64,000 nucleotides of DNA from Pedobacter jejuensis (GTDB lineage: Bacteria; Bacteroidota; Bacteroidia; Sphingobacteriales; Sphingobacteriaceae): contig NZ_RBEE01000014.1 in the NCBI RefSeq assembly GCF_003725795.1, forward strand, positions 62,001 through 126,000, in the 5' to 3' direction. Made by a program: the position numbers and the translations under genes. Shown here one piece after another: positions 32,744 to 42,074 of the stretch. Under the pieces are notes generated by a model. The model was not told the origin of the DNA. It worked only from the letters and a program-made list of their open reading frames with translations, and did no database searches. Numbering within the stretch: position 1 is the stretch's first letter; each line of letters starts with the position of its first letter.

Positions 32744-35521
32744 TTAATTAAACTTATATCTCAAACCAATCAGATAATTCTGACCGTAATAATCACTTCT
32801 AACCAATGTCCGTCCATCTTCTACCAACTGCTCGTTGATTTTGCTGTTTTCCGGATTGGTACCTTTGATGAATAGTTTAGTTGGTGTATTTAAAATGTTA
32901 TTCGCCTTTATAAAAACACTAATACCACCTTTAAATCTTTTTTCTGCTGAGGCATCCATCTGAATAAAACCCTCCTGCCATAAATCATTATTTAAGAATT
33001 GAGAAACCGTATTGATGCGAGGACCTGTGTAAGCACCTGCAACCTGGGCATCCCAGCCTTTTTTGGTATCCTTAAACAATAATGAAACGTTTGCAATGTG
33101 CTCCGACTGTCCATAAAGCGGGCGTTCCTGGTCAACAGAAACTGCTTGTATATCACCTGTTGCCGGATTAATCACTCTCGTAGTTTTTGGTGTAGTAATT
33201 CTGGAATGCGTGTAGGTATAATTCGCCTTAACTCCTATTTTGCTAAAATATTTAATGTAATCTACTTCTGCACCGTAATTATTCGCTGTACCAAAGTTTC
33301 CCGGCGTGTAGTAAATGTCTTGTCCTCGTGTAGCATCAGCCTGAAAAGTATATTCGATTGGGTCTATAATTCTCTTGTAAAATGCACCAACCAAAAGCTG
33401 CTCAGATGCGCCAGGAAAAAGCTCGTATCGCAAATCAAAGTTATCAGCAAGTGCACGCCTTAAATTAGGATTACCGCGTTCCTGAAACTCTTCATTAACC
33501 ACCTTACCTGGAACAATCTCGTAAAAACCTGGACGATTAAGTGCCTTATAGTAGGATGCATGTAATTGCGATTTCTCGCTTAAAAAGTACTTTGCCACTA
33601 AGCTTGGCAATACATCAGTATATACTTGCTGCCCATTTGGAAATGTTTCTCCAGCAGGGAAGAGCAAATTATAACCTTGAATTGTATGCTCTACCCTTGC
33701 GCCACCAGTAACTTCTAGCTTAGCTGAGATGTATTTGAACATACCGTATCCAGCGGTAATTTTTTCTGATGCATCATAAGTTAATGCATTGGCGACAGCG
33801 CCAGTTGGGTTGCTCACAATCAAATTCAAATCGGTATAATTTTGATAATCTACACCATAAATTTTGCTCGCATCAGCGGCTGATGGCGCAAGGTTGTAGT
33901 TGTTAAAGAAACTGCTTCGCTGCTTATCGCGGTATAAACCACCAGCCATAACATCCAGTTTATTTTCACCTAAATTAAAACGGTAAGTAAGATCAAGGTA
34001 TCCTGCTAAATCCTCATCTGTATTGCGTTCCCATCTGTGGGTAACCGGATTGGTATTTACCAGACTCAGGCGCCTGCTTTGAAAATTCTGCTCGATTCCA
34101 TTTAAGCTGATACTGGTATTTTCCGGCACATCGTTTTTAGCAGATGAATATACCGCCGACCATTGCACTTTAAATTTTTCATCAAAAAATTTGTGGTCGC
34201 CATGCAAAGTACTGTTGTAAATTTGCTGCTCGGTTAACCTGCTACGGGTATTGTAAACCAATTCTGCATTTCCTAAAGTAGGATTATAAACCCCATTATA
34301 AGTTGTGGTTACCGCATCTCTAAGCTGCTCATTTTTTAAGTTTACATATACATTGTAAAGACTTAACTGATGATTTTTATTGAATATATAATCTACTTTT
34401 CCATGTAAGCCAGTACGTTGCTGTTGCTCTGAAAACTCCCTGTAGCTTTTGCTGGTGATAACTGAATAAGCATCCGTCCCATTTACAGCGGTGTTGTAAA
34501 AAGTACTGTTGCTACCGCGGTAAGTATTTTGATAACTGCCTGCCAGAACAACGCCAAGTTTATTATCTAAAAACCTTTGGCTTAGTGATAAACTGCCGAT
34601 TAAATTTGGCGCAGGATTTTTATACTTATAATCTAATGTTCCTTTCGTGAAATCGTTTTGAGTTGCATTATAGCCTTTCCCATTTAATTCGTAAGGCGAT
34701 TTATATTTGATATCAGATGAATTAAAACTCGCAAACTTTCTATCAATAAAAAGCTGACTATAACCAGAAGAAAGGCTAGCATCCAATTGAAATTTACCAG
34801 GTGCATTCTTCATTACCATGTTAATTCCCCCACCAATTGCATCACCCTCTAAATTTGGCGTAAGGGTTTTATAAACTTCTAGTCGATCCAATAAATCCGA
34901 AGGAAAAAGGTCTAGCGGAACGTAGCGATATTTATTATCAGGACTTGGTATTTTAACTCCATTCACCAGCGTATAGTTATAGCGTTTATCCATACCTCTA
35001 AGTATGGCATATTGTCCGTCGCCATTACTATTTCTTTCGATGGAAACACCAGAGATACGCTGCATCACGTTTGCCACGGTTAAATCAGGAGAAATCTCAA
35101 TTGCCCTACCAGATACGATGTTCATGATTTGAGTAGCATTTTTTTCTAAGCGGCGAGCACCCTGATCGGTAGAACTTACCGCATTTGATTTAATGGTAAC
35201 ATCATCTAAACTTTTGGAATCACTTTCCATATAGAATTTCAGGTGTTCATTATCTTCCTTTTCTATGGTGAAGGTTTTAGTGATGGTTTTGTAAGTAATA
35301 TAACTTACACTAATTTTTGCTGAACCAGTTGAAACTCCCTTGAACTCAAAAGTGCCATCCAGTCCGGTATTGGTTACTCGTTTGGGGTTTTCCAGTATTA
35401 CTGTTGCACCTACAATAGCCTCTCCGGTTTGCTTATCGTAAACGTGACCTTTTATTTTTGTAGCATTTGCTGTGCCTGCAACAAAAATAAGAAAAAACAG
35501 AATTTGTAAAAGTTTATTCAT
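32744..35521 (-). CDS. TonB-dependent receptor of the phytase operon
   Basis: 925 aa. Signal peptide, then a CarboxypepD_reg-like domain (KIKGHVYDKQTGEAIVGATV, residues 22-100), plug domain (VANVMQRISGVSIERNSNGD, YAILRGMDKRYNYTLVNG, EGDAIGGGINMVMK) and a long beta barrel ending LIGLRYKFN. It is of the TonB type with a peptidase-regulatory-like N-terminus but without the SusC hallmarks or a SusD gene beside it. The phytase downstream suggests import of inositol phosphates or release products. Paired 15-bp repeats lie upstream (35597-35643). Confidence 0.92.
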   Translation of the reverse strand: MNKLLQILFFLIFVAGTANATKIKGHVYDKQTGEAIVGATVILENPKRVTNTGLDGTFEFKGVSTGSAKISVSYITYKTITKTFTIEKEDNEHLKFYMESDSKSLDDVTIKSNAVSSTDQGARRLEKNATQIMNIVSGRAIEISPDLTVANVMQRISGVSIERNSNGDGQYAILRGMDKRYNYTLVNGVKIPSPDNKYRYVPLDLFPSDLLDRLEVYKTLTPNLEGDAIGGGINMVMKNAPGKFQLDASLSSGYSQLFIDRKFASFNSSDIKYKSPYELNGKGYNATQNDFTKGTLDYKYKNPAPNLIGSLSLSQRFLDNKLGVVLAGSYQNTYRGSNSTFYNTAVNGTDAYSVITSKSYREFSEQQQRTGLHGKVDYIFNKNHQLSLYNVYVNLKNEQLRDAVTTTYNGVYNPTLGNAELVYNTRSRLTEQQIYNSTLHGDHKFFDEKFKVQWSAVYSSAKNDVPENTSISLNGIEQNFQSRRLSLVNTNPVTHRWERNTDEDLAGYLDLTYRFNLGENKLDVMAGGLYRDKQRSSFFNNYNLAPSAADASKIYGVDYQNYTDLNLIVSNPTGAVANALTYDASEKITAGYGMFKYISAKLEVTGGARVEHTIQGYNLLFPAGETFPNGQQVYTDVLPSLVAKYFLSEKSQLHASYYKALNRPGFYEIVPGKVVNEEFQERGNPNLRRALADNFDLRYELFPGASEQLLVGAFYKRIIDPIEYTFQADATRGQDIYYTPGNFGTANNYGAEVDYIKYFSKIGVKANYTYTHSRITTPKTTRVINPATGDIQAVSVDQERPLYGQSEHIANVSLLFKDTKKGWDAQVAGAYTGPRINTVSQFLNNDLWQEGFIQMDASAEKRFKGGISVFIKANNILNTPTKLFIKGTNPENSKINEQLVEDGRTLVRSDYYGQNYLIGLRYKFN

Positions 35522-35596
35522 TTGTTTGGTATTGTCTTTTTATTATCGACTGAACAAAGGTGTAAACACGAAATCACAGCTGGAAATTTTAAGGGT

Positions 35597-35643
35597 TACA
35601 TAAAGGCAACATCGTTACCAGTACCATATACATAAAAGCAACA
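35597..35643 (-). promoter_or_regulatory. paired 15-bp direct repeats upstream of the TonB receptor
   Basis: TACATAAAGGCAACA (35597-35611) and TACATAAAAGCAACA (35629-35643) match at 14 of 15 positions, with 32 bp (three helical turns) between starts. They lie 76-122 bp upstream of the receptor start and are probably a regulator binding site. A looser TTAAC-type 11-bp repeat at 35711-35732 may be a weak Pho box. Confidence 0.5.
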
Positions 35644-35781
35644 CAAAAATATAATACATTGATTTTCAATTATTTAAAACATAATAAAAACTCCGTTATG
35701 CTTTTATTACCGTTACATTAACAAATTGTTAAGTTGAATAAACCTTTGAAAAAAGTAATTTTAGCAGGCTGAATGTAACGC

Positions 35782-37386
35782 TTAAAGCGATTGGATAAAT
35801 GCTGATAAATTTTCGCCTTGAGCCAAATTTAGCTTCTTTCTAAGCCGATATCGGGATACCCTTAAGCTATCGGTTGATATGCCCAACAAGGTTGCAATGT
35901 CTGTAGAATCCAGATTCATTTTGAGCAGGGCTATCAAGCGCATATCTGCAGATGTAAGTTCGTTGCTAAATTTTTTCAGCTGTTCTAAAAACTGGTGGTG
36001 AACCTGCTCAAAGGCCAGCGTAAATTCTTTCCAGTTTCGCTCATGGTTAAAGCTTTGGTTAATCTCTGCAAGAATCAGATTCATTTGTTTTTTCTGATCA
36101 CGCTTATCGTCTTTTACCATCAATTGAAGCGTATTTCGAAGGTTTTCGAGAAACTGATTGTTCTTAATCAAGTTTAAAGTATGGGTAGAAAGCTCGCGGG
36201 TTTTAACTTCCAATTGTTGCTTTAGATTTTGCTCCTCTAATTGCAGGTTTTTTAACTCTAAACTGGTCAAATCGTGTTCAATTTCTTTATGTTTGGCCAG
36301 CATTCGCTGGTCTTTTAGCTTCAGGCGCTGCCGACTAAAAATGGCGAATCCTAAAACAACAGTTAACAAAACAACTATTGTAGCTGAAAAGGCAATAATT
36401 CGATTAACTTTCTTATCATTTTGCAAACGTGTAATCTCATTTGATTTTTTGTTGATGTCATAAAGCACTTGCAAAAAAGCCACTTGTTTGGCCCCATCTT
36501 CGGAGTATAAATCTATTGTGTATGAATAACCTAATTTCACATAATGGTAAGCGCTGTCCATTTGGTTAAGGAGTTCGTATGCTTTACCTAAGTCTCTACA
36601 GCAGGAAGCTAATTGATACATGTTACCAAGTTTTTTGGCAAGTTTCATTGCACTTTGCGTTTCGGCTATACTTTCTGTGTACTTACCTGTTTTGCGCAAA
36701 ATATCGCCTAGATTATTAATTACCTCAATACTACCGAGTTCGTTGTGCGATTTTTGATACAAGTTGAGTGAGTTTTTAAACTGCTCGGCGGCGAGGTCAT
36801 ATTTCTCCAAATCTTCAAAAATGCTTCCTAAATTTTCGTGAATTTTTGCTCTGCCGCTGATATCGTTTGTTTTTGCATTTACTTTTAAAGCGAGGTTTTG
36901 GTAGTAAAATGCACTATCGTATTTTTGGCGCTTTTCGTAAAGCTGCCCGATATGACCATAGACTGTTGCCTGTCCCTTTAGTTCATTTTGCTTTTTGTAA
37001 ATGTTGAGTGCAAGCAAATAATTCTTCATTGCCTTATTTGGCTGTTTGATGTAATAATAAAGCACCCCAATATCGCAAAGGTTTGCGGCAAGAGAGAGGG
37101 GTTTATCGTTCGTACTAAAAATCTTGTCTGCTTTTAAAAAAAAATCAAGCGCTTGCCTAAAATGTCCTTGATGATAGCATACTTTACCCATTTGCTGCAG
37201 ACAATTACCTTCCATAACCGCATCGCCATTTTCTACTGCCTTTGCATAAATTTTCTTTAACTCAACAAGAGATTCTATTGGCGTTTTTTGTTGCTGCCCA
37301 GAAAAAGTTTGCAAATTTTCAACCTGAGCATTTAATTTCTGAGATATTATGGAAAAGAAAAAGACTAACGGAATGAATTTTAGCAT
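35782..37386 (-). CDS. membrane-spanning TPR regulator with C-terminal LuxR-like HTH
   Basis: 534 aa. Signal/anchor at the N-terminus, about six TPRs (residues 30-300, such as ANLCDIGVLYYYIKQPNKAM and AKIHENLGSIFEDLEKYDLA), one membrane helix (IIAFSATIVVLLTVVLGFAI, about 330-350), a long coiled coil (MLAKHKEIEHDLTSLELKNL onward), then a C-terminal HTH: LTSADMRLIALLKMNLDSTD, IATLLGISTDSLRVSRYRLR. The TPRs should face the periplasm and the HTH the cytoplasm, making a one-component transmembrane regulator without kinase domains. It lies 260 bp upstream of the phytase-locus receptor on the same strand and has Pho-box-like repeats in front. It may control the phytate genes; that is inference. Confidence 0.82.
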   Translation of the reverse strand: MLKFIPLVFFFSIISQKLNAQVENLQTFSGQQQKTPIESLVELKKIYAKAVENGDAVMEGNCLQQMGKVCYHQGHFRQALDFFLKADKIFSTNDKPLSLAANLCDIGVLYYYIKQPNKAMKNYLLALNIYKKQNELKGQATVYGHIGQLYEKRQKYDSAFYYQNLALKVNAKTNDISGRAKIHENLGSIFEDLEKYDLAAEQFKNSLNLYQKSHNELGSIEVINNLGDILRKTGKYTESIAETQSAMKLAKKLGNMYQLASCCRDLGKAYELLNQMDSAYHYVKLGYSYTIDLYSEDGAKQVAFLQVLYDINKKSNEITRLQNDKKVNRIIAFSATIVVLLTVVLGFAIFSRQRLKLKDQRMLAKHKEIEHDLTSLELKNLQLEEQNLKQQLEVKTRELSTHTLNLIKNNQFLENLRNTLQLMVKDDKRDQKKQMNLILAEINQSFNHERNWKEFTLAFEQVHHQFLEQLKKFSNELTSADMRLIALLKMNLDSTDIATLLGISTDSLRVSRYRLRKKLNLAQGENLSAFIQSL

Positions 37387-37404
37387 GTTGAATACTTTTT
37401 ATAG

Positions 37405-37444
37405 CAAAGTAAACCCTTGTAGGTTAAGTTAATGTTAAGACATG
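37405..37444 (-). promoter_or_regulatory. Pho-box-like repeats and -7 box before the TPR regulator
   Basis: On the minus strand TTAACATTAAC and TTAACCTACAA are adjacent 11-mers (37444-37423), followed after 10 nt by TTACTTTG (37412-37405), one base off TAnnTTTG. An 11-bp direct repeat placed about 10 nt before the core promoter is how PhoB sites are arranged in E. coli. Confidence 0.45.
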
Positions 37445-37537
37445 AAAGAAATTGAGCTACGTTTTCATCTCTTAAAGATTATTATTCTACAATAAACAAA
37501 GCTCGTAACAAGGTTAATACGGTTGTCAAAACGTATG

Positions 37538-37582
37538 TTGACATATCCTTAACATAAACTTAAACATAAAGGAAGAACTTTG
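37538..37582 (+). promoter_or_regulatory. triple 11-bp repeat (candidate Pho box) before the nuclease/phosphodiesterase genes
   Basis: Three adjacent 11-mers, TTGACATATCC, TTAACATAAAC, TTAAACATAAA (37538-37570), share TTxACATAxxC. A GAACTTTG -7-like box follows at 37575-37582. The spacing equals that of PhoB direct repeats. The genes downstream encode phosphate-releasing enzymes. Confidence 0.5.
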
Positions 37583-37625
37583 ACTTCCAATTATTTAAAG
37601 AAATTAATATTCAAAAAAATTAGAT

Positions 37626-37951
37626 ATGACACCGATTATTACTTGTCTTCTATTTATTTTTTCTGTCGGCACGAGAAAAGCACAGTTCTTAATAGTGACT
37701 TTGTTAAGAACAATCGAAGAGCAAGAAAACACAATTTTACGTGTTACCAATCGGGCAGCACACATCCCTTCGGAAACATCTTACGTAACTACATCAAATG
37801 AATACTGGCGTTTCACCATCGAACATATGGGTTCAAATAGCCTTAAACAATTGAAGTAAGCAACGTAGGTTTGGATGCAAAAACTATTAAAAATTTAAAT
37901 ATTCCTTTCAAGGAAACAGATACTGCGGAGGTCTTATCTCCCCTGCTTTAA
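37626..37951 (+). pseudogene. possible decayed gene before the S1/P1 nuclease
   Basis: An ORF at 37626-37859 starts with a hydrophobic stretch, and another frame then reads IEVSNVGLDAKTIKNLNIPF up to a TAA at 37951, ten bases before the nuclease ATG. The second segment looks like real protein sequence but has no start of its own. A frameshifted remnant of an exported protein is the best reading; chance is possible. No family is recognised. Confidence 0.3.
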
Positions 37952-37960
37952 TTCTCAACG

Positions 37961-38743
37961 ATGTTAAAAAAAATTATTATCCCTGTTCTAAGCCTTTCAT
38001 TTGCCGTTCTATTGATGTCATGGGGCGTAGTTGGTCACCGTGCTATTGGTAAAATTGCCCAAAATCATTTAAGCAAAAGGGCAAGTGCGGCTGTAAAAGA
38101 CCTTTTAGGAAGTGAAAACCTGGCCATGGTTAGTACCTATCCTGATGAAATCAGATCTTATAAACAATTTGCATACACTGCACCGTGGCATTATGTAAAT
38201 CTTCCTGAAGGATTAAGCTACGAAGATTTTACCATGCAACTAAAAACCATGGATAAACCAAATATTTATAAAGCAATTATCAATTGTATTGCAGATTTGA
38301 AGGATCCATCAAAACCCAAGCAGGATAAGATATTTGCGCTTAAATTTCTGGTCCATTTGGTTGGCGATATCCATCAACCCATGCACACCGGACATTCTGA
38401 AGATTCTGGGGGTAATGGAATTAAAATTAAACTCATGCGTAAAGAAGGAAACCTGCACGGACTTTGGGATAGCGGATTGATTGATTATGCTGGCATGAGC
38501 TATAATGAGCTTGCAACAGATTGCGATATCATCAATAAAAAAAAAACCCGAAATTGGCAAAAAGATGAACTGTCGAAATGGGCTTTTGAATCTTATCAAA
38601 TTACTGCACAGCTTTACGCTGAAGCTGCCCAAAACCCTGAATTTGATTATGATTATTACCCTCAACACTCAGAGATAATAAAGAAAAGACTCGCACAAGC
38701 AGGTTTAAGATTAGCAGCAGTTCTAAACGAAATATACAAGTAA
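37961..38743 (+). CDS. exported S1/P1-type nuclease
   Basis: 260 aa. Signal peptide ends before Trp at WGVVGHRAIGKIAQNHL; the mature N-terminal Trp and following His are zinc ligands in this family. Other ligands are visible in YPDEIR, WHYVNLP, FLVHLVGDIHQPMHTGHSED and NLHGLWDSGLI, which together give the tri-zinc site. The enzyme cleaves single-stranded DNA/RNA and 3'-nucleotides outside the cell. The phosphodiesterase gene starts 7 bp later, so an operon for phosphate or nucleoside recovery from nucleic acids is likely. Confidence 0.93.
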   Translation: MLKKIIIPVLSLSFAVLLMSWGVVGHRAIGKIAQNHLSKRASAAVKDLLGSENLAMVSTYPDEIRSYKQFAYTAPWHYVNLPEGLSYEDFTMQLKTMDKPNIYKAIINCIADLKDPSKPKQDKIFALKFLVHLVGDIHQPMHTGHSEDSGGNGIKIKLMRKEGNLHGLWDSGLIDYAGMSYNELATDCDIINKKKTRNWQKDELSKWAFESYQITAQLYAEAAQNPEFDYDYYPQHSEIIKKRLAQAGLRLAAVLNEIYK

Positions 38744-38750
38744 CCGAATA

Positions 38751-40031
38751 ATGATAAAATTTAAATTACAAACCACAGGCTTTATTTTTCTATGGATGCT
38801 TGTTGGCACATTAACGGCAAGTGCGCAATCGGACACAGCACAACATACCTCACAAAGAAAAAACTCACTTGAACAACAGAAAAAACCATACGTAATTCTT
38901 ATATCTGCAGATGGCTTTCGTTGGGATTATGCAAAGAAATATCAAGCAAACCATTTACTGGATATGGGTAGAAATGGAGTTAAAGCGGCTTCGATGATTC
39001 CATCTTTTCCTTCTGTTACCTTTCCAAATCACTATAGCCTGGTTACCGGCTTATATCCTTCACATCACGGCCTTGTTAACAACAGCTTTTTAGATGAAAA
39101 AATAAATGAAAGGTATTCAATGAGTGCTAAAAACAAAGTTAAAGATGGGAAATGGTATGGAGGAACGCCATTATGGGTGCTTGCAGAACAGCAGCAAATG
39201 ATTGCAGCCAGTATGTTCTGGGTTGGTTCGGAAGCGGAAATAAAAGGTCTTCATCCGAGTTACTATTATGATTACAATGAAAAAATCCCGGTTGCTCAGC
39301 GCATTGCCAAAGTAAAAGAGTGGTTAATGATGCCGGAGGAGAAAAGACCACACCTGATTACTTTTTATCTTTCGGAGCCAGATCATGCCGGTCATAGCTT
39401 TGGACCAAACTCCGAGCAAGCCGAACATGCAGTAAAGGAAGTGGACAGCATCATTTTTGAATTAACAAAAGTGGTTCAATCTACAAAACTGCCAGTCAAT
39501 TACATTTTCGTTTCCGATCATGGTATGACAGCAGTTGATAGAGAAAACCCCATAGCGACACCAAAAGCAATAGATACAGCAAAGTATATCATTGCCTCTT
39601 CTGGAACGATGATGGATATTCATGCTAAAAATAAAGCAGATATAAATTCTTTATACGAACAACTAAAACGGGAAGAAAAGGATTATAAAGCTTATCTGAA
39701 AAGTGAAATGCCAGAACATTTTCATTACGGTGCCAGTGATGACCGGATGAATAGAATTGGAGATATATTGCTTATCCCCACCTGGCCAAAAGTTTTTTCC
39801 AGCAGAAAGCCGGGCGCAGGATATCATGGCTTTGACCCTAGCATTGTTAAGGATATGCATGCAACTTTTATTGCCTGGGGACCTGCATTTAAAAATAACC
39901 TTGAAATTCCTTCATTTGAAAATGTAAACATTTATCCACTCGTTGCCAACATTCTAGGCTTAACATATCAGGAGCAGATAGACGGAAAACCCGAAGTTCT
40001 TCAATCGATTTTAAAAACAACTGACAATTAG
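38751..40031 (+). CDS. alkaline phosphatase-superfamily nucleotide pyrophosphatase/phosphodiesterase (ENPP-like)
   Basis: 426 aa with signal peptide (FLWMLVGTLTASAQ). ENPP motifs: VILISADGFRWDYA (metal Asp), SFPSVTFPNHYSLVTGLYPS with nucleophile Thr, FYLSEPDHAGHSFGP, FVSDHGMTAVD, and the C-terminal GYHGFDP with a metal His. It hydrolyses nucleotide diphosphate or phosphodiester bonds in the periplasm or at the surface. Coupled 7 bp behind the S1/P1 nuclease, it probably completes the breakdown of extracellular nucleic acids to phosphate and nucleosides. Confidence 0.92.
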   Translation: MIKFKLQTTGFIFLWMLVGTLTASAQSDTAQHTSQRKNSLEQQKKPYVILISADGFRWDYAKKYQANHLLDMGRNGVKAASMIPSFPSVTFPNHYSLVTGLYPSHHGLVNNSFLDEKINERYSMSAKNKVKDGKWYGGTPLWVLAEQQQMIAASMFWVGSEAEIKGLHPSYYYDYNEKIPVAQRIAKVKEWLMMPEEKRPHLITFYLSEPDHAGHSFGPNSEQAEHAVKEVDSIIFELTKVVQSTKLPVNYIFVSDHGMTAVDRENPIATPKAIDTAKYIIASSGTMMDIHAKNKADINSLYEQLKREEKDYKAYLKSEMPEHFHYGASDDRMNRIGDILLIPTWPKVFSSRKPGAGYHGFDPSIVKDMHATFIAWGPAFKNNLEIPSFENVNIYPLVANILGLTYQEQIDGKPEVLQSILKTTDN

Positions 40032-40259
40032 AAAATTGTAATTAGCAGCATTTACGAAACTAATCAGCGATACAGGCTATTTCGGATAAAACCGCAGTCA
40101 GCTGAACCTATTTTGGCGAAATTAATGAGCTGATAATACTTAAAAATTGCTACAACGAGGATGAATTGATTGAGTTTTCTACAATATCTCTTTTTAACTC
40201 GAGTTCGATTATTAAACTCAAAGAATTTGCAGTTTTAATGCCGTATTGCTTGCACGACA

Positions 40260-40325
40260 CGTCTTGCTGAATTTATTTCAGCATCTTTCCTGCAAAAAAG
40301 ACCATGAAATAAATTTAGGGTGACG
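40260..40325. repeat. interspersed composite palindrome (GTCATGCTGAA family), copy 2
   Basis: CGTCTTGCTGAATTTATTTC...GGGTGACG shares a 21-base core with 8965-8985 and the same outer GTC/GAC arms. The rest of the 40032-40423 spacer shows no gene. Confidence 0.65.
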
Positions 40326-40423
40326 TTAATAAATAAAAGCAGCTTATTAATGACGTGAACGATAATTAATAATCGAACTCAGGGTTTAGTCAAGCTATGT
40401 GGAGTTTCCAGAACAAAGATGCC

Positions 40424-42073
40424 TTATGATGATATTGATTTTTTTAGATTATTATGCTGCCTCATTTTTACCAAGATAATAAATGACAGTATTGATAAGA
40501 TTAAAAATAATACATCTATGAACAAGATATCAAATCTACCATCGCTGAAAGTATTCCAAAACCAATTGTTACGTTTTAATCCATCAGTCAAAGGCAATAG
40601 GAAACATAAAATTCCGGAAAGCACTAAAGTTTGGTGATTGGTAATCGTCAAATTCTTTCTGGCAATAAAATAGATTGATAATACCAACCATGAATAAAAA
40701 TAGATGTGATAAATATCCGCTTGATTAGGCTTGTCTATAAACAGCAAGCCTATCATTGTTAAAGCCGTAACGGGCAACATACTTAAGCAAGAAGCCAGAA
40801 ATATGTTGGCTGTCCAAAAGTTAAACACTCGCTTGTGGTGCGGTACATTCTTTTTATCCCTGGCAACAAGCCAAATAAGTATGCCAGAAATTATCACCAG
40901 GCAACCCATAATACCCAACACAAAAAATATAACCCGTAGTGGTTTTCCACCAAAATCGCCGAAATGCAAATGATAAATCAAACTTTTCACCTTATCAATA
41001 TAAGTTGACCCTTTTTCAGGAGATATTTCTTTGATAATTTTGTGATCGCGAACGCGGTAAACCATTTTTCCTGTTCCGGAAAAGCTTTCGGTAGCATGAG
41101 GTTTTGCAGTTAAGATGACGTGCATGTTCTCATCACCATAATTTTTAATGGTAACATTACTAATCCGGCTATTTGGCCATTTCTTGTTTGTTTTGACGAT
41201 AAGTTCGTTCAAACCAAATGTGGTTTTTAGGGGGTTGTAGGAGTAAGCATATTTTGTGGTATCACTGTATTCCAAATCATGGTATAATGCGGCACTATCA
41301 CCCTTATATAAATATTTTGTATAAGGAGCTATCAAAAAAGTATTGGCAATAAGCACCACCCCGGTTACCGCAAAAACAAGCTGAAAAGGAAATCCTATCA
41401 CCCCGATTGCGGTATGCAAATCGGTCCAAAGCGTTTTCCACTTTGCCCATGGCCTGAAGGTAAAGAAATTGGAAGAGATTTTTTCCCAATGCAGCATAAG
41501 CCCAGTAATGAGTGCAAAAACGAAAATAAACGAAACAATGCCTGCCAGTAAGTAACCGAATGGTGCACCCAAACGGATGGGAACCGCGTTGAGCTGGGCA
41601 AGAAAATGTAATCGGTATAAAAATTCCCCCATATCATAGGCTTCCTGATAATCACCAGCCTTTTGCTGCGAGAAATTATAGATGAAGTACATAGAATCAT
41701 CATCGCCACCTCTGCCCCGCCCGCGACGTTTTTTAGTTTCACCTGCTGCTTGGGGTTTAACTTTCTTTTTCAGCGTGGTGTCGTTCGATGCCGTTACAGA
41801 TACGTAAGCACCGATATCATTGCGCTGGATAAAAAAATCGAAATCTCTTCCTTTTAAGTTATTTTTTTTACCTAGCGAATCAATCACGTAATCAAAATCT
41901 CTTGAAATGGTTTTGCGGGCTTTAACATAAGATGTATTTTTCTGCCATGCACTTAGCTCCTCCTTAAAAAAGGAAAAAGAACCTGCAAAAAATATCACAT
42001 ATAAAAGGGCACATATGATAATTCCACTTATGGTATGGGTATGGAAGTATATGTTGTATTTTCTATTATCCAT
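40424..42073 (-). CDS. PepSY-type inner-membrane reductase, XusC-like
   Basis: 549 aa from ATG 42073 (MDNRKYNIYFHTHTISGII); the longer frame to 42142 overlaps the previous gene. Four or more membrane helices with the PepSY_TM layout: HTHTISGIIICALLYVIFFA, LHFLAQLNA, HTAIGVIGFPFQLVFAVTG, LIYHLHFGDFGG. The His residues in helices are probably heme or iron ligands. A basic-acidic loop KKRRGRGRGGDDD sits at about 135. Such proteins reduce ferric siderophores in the periplasm; XusC of Bacteroides has this role. It is the last gene of the iron operon, 1 bp after the DUF3649-like gene. Confidence 0.85.
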   Translation of the reverse strand: MDNRKYNIYFHTHTISGIIICALLYVIFFAGSFSFFKEELSAWQKNTSYVKARKTISRDFDYVIDSLGKKNNLKGRDFDFFIQRNDIGAYVSVTASNDTTLKKKVKPQAAGETKKRRGRGRGGDDDSMYFIYNFSQQKAGDYQEAYDMGEFLYRLHFLAQLNAVPIRLGAPFGYLLAGIVSFIFVFALITGLMLHWEKISSNFFTFRPWAKWKTLWTDLHTAIGVIGFPFQLVFAVTGVVLIANTFLIAPYTKYLYKGDSAALYHDLEYSDTTKYAYSYNPLKTTFGLNELIVKTNKKWPNSRISNVTIKNYGDENMHVILTAKPHATESFSGTGKMVYRVRDHKIIKEISPEKGSTYIDKVKSLIYHLHFGDFGGKPLRVIFFVLGIMGCLVIISGILIWLVARDKKNVPHHKRVFNFWTANIFLASCLSMLPVTALTMIGLLFIDKPNQADIYHIYFYSWLVLSIYFIARKNLTITNHQTLVLSGILCFLLPLTDGLKRNNWFWNTFSDGRFDILFIDVLFLILSILSFIILVKMRQHNNLKKSISS

Positions 42074-42074
42074 T

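Noticed and set aside
37580..37801. 73-aa ORF in another frame over the possible decayed gene
   Set aside because: Composition is unlike a protein of this genome; the adjacent frames look more protein-like.
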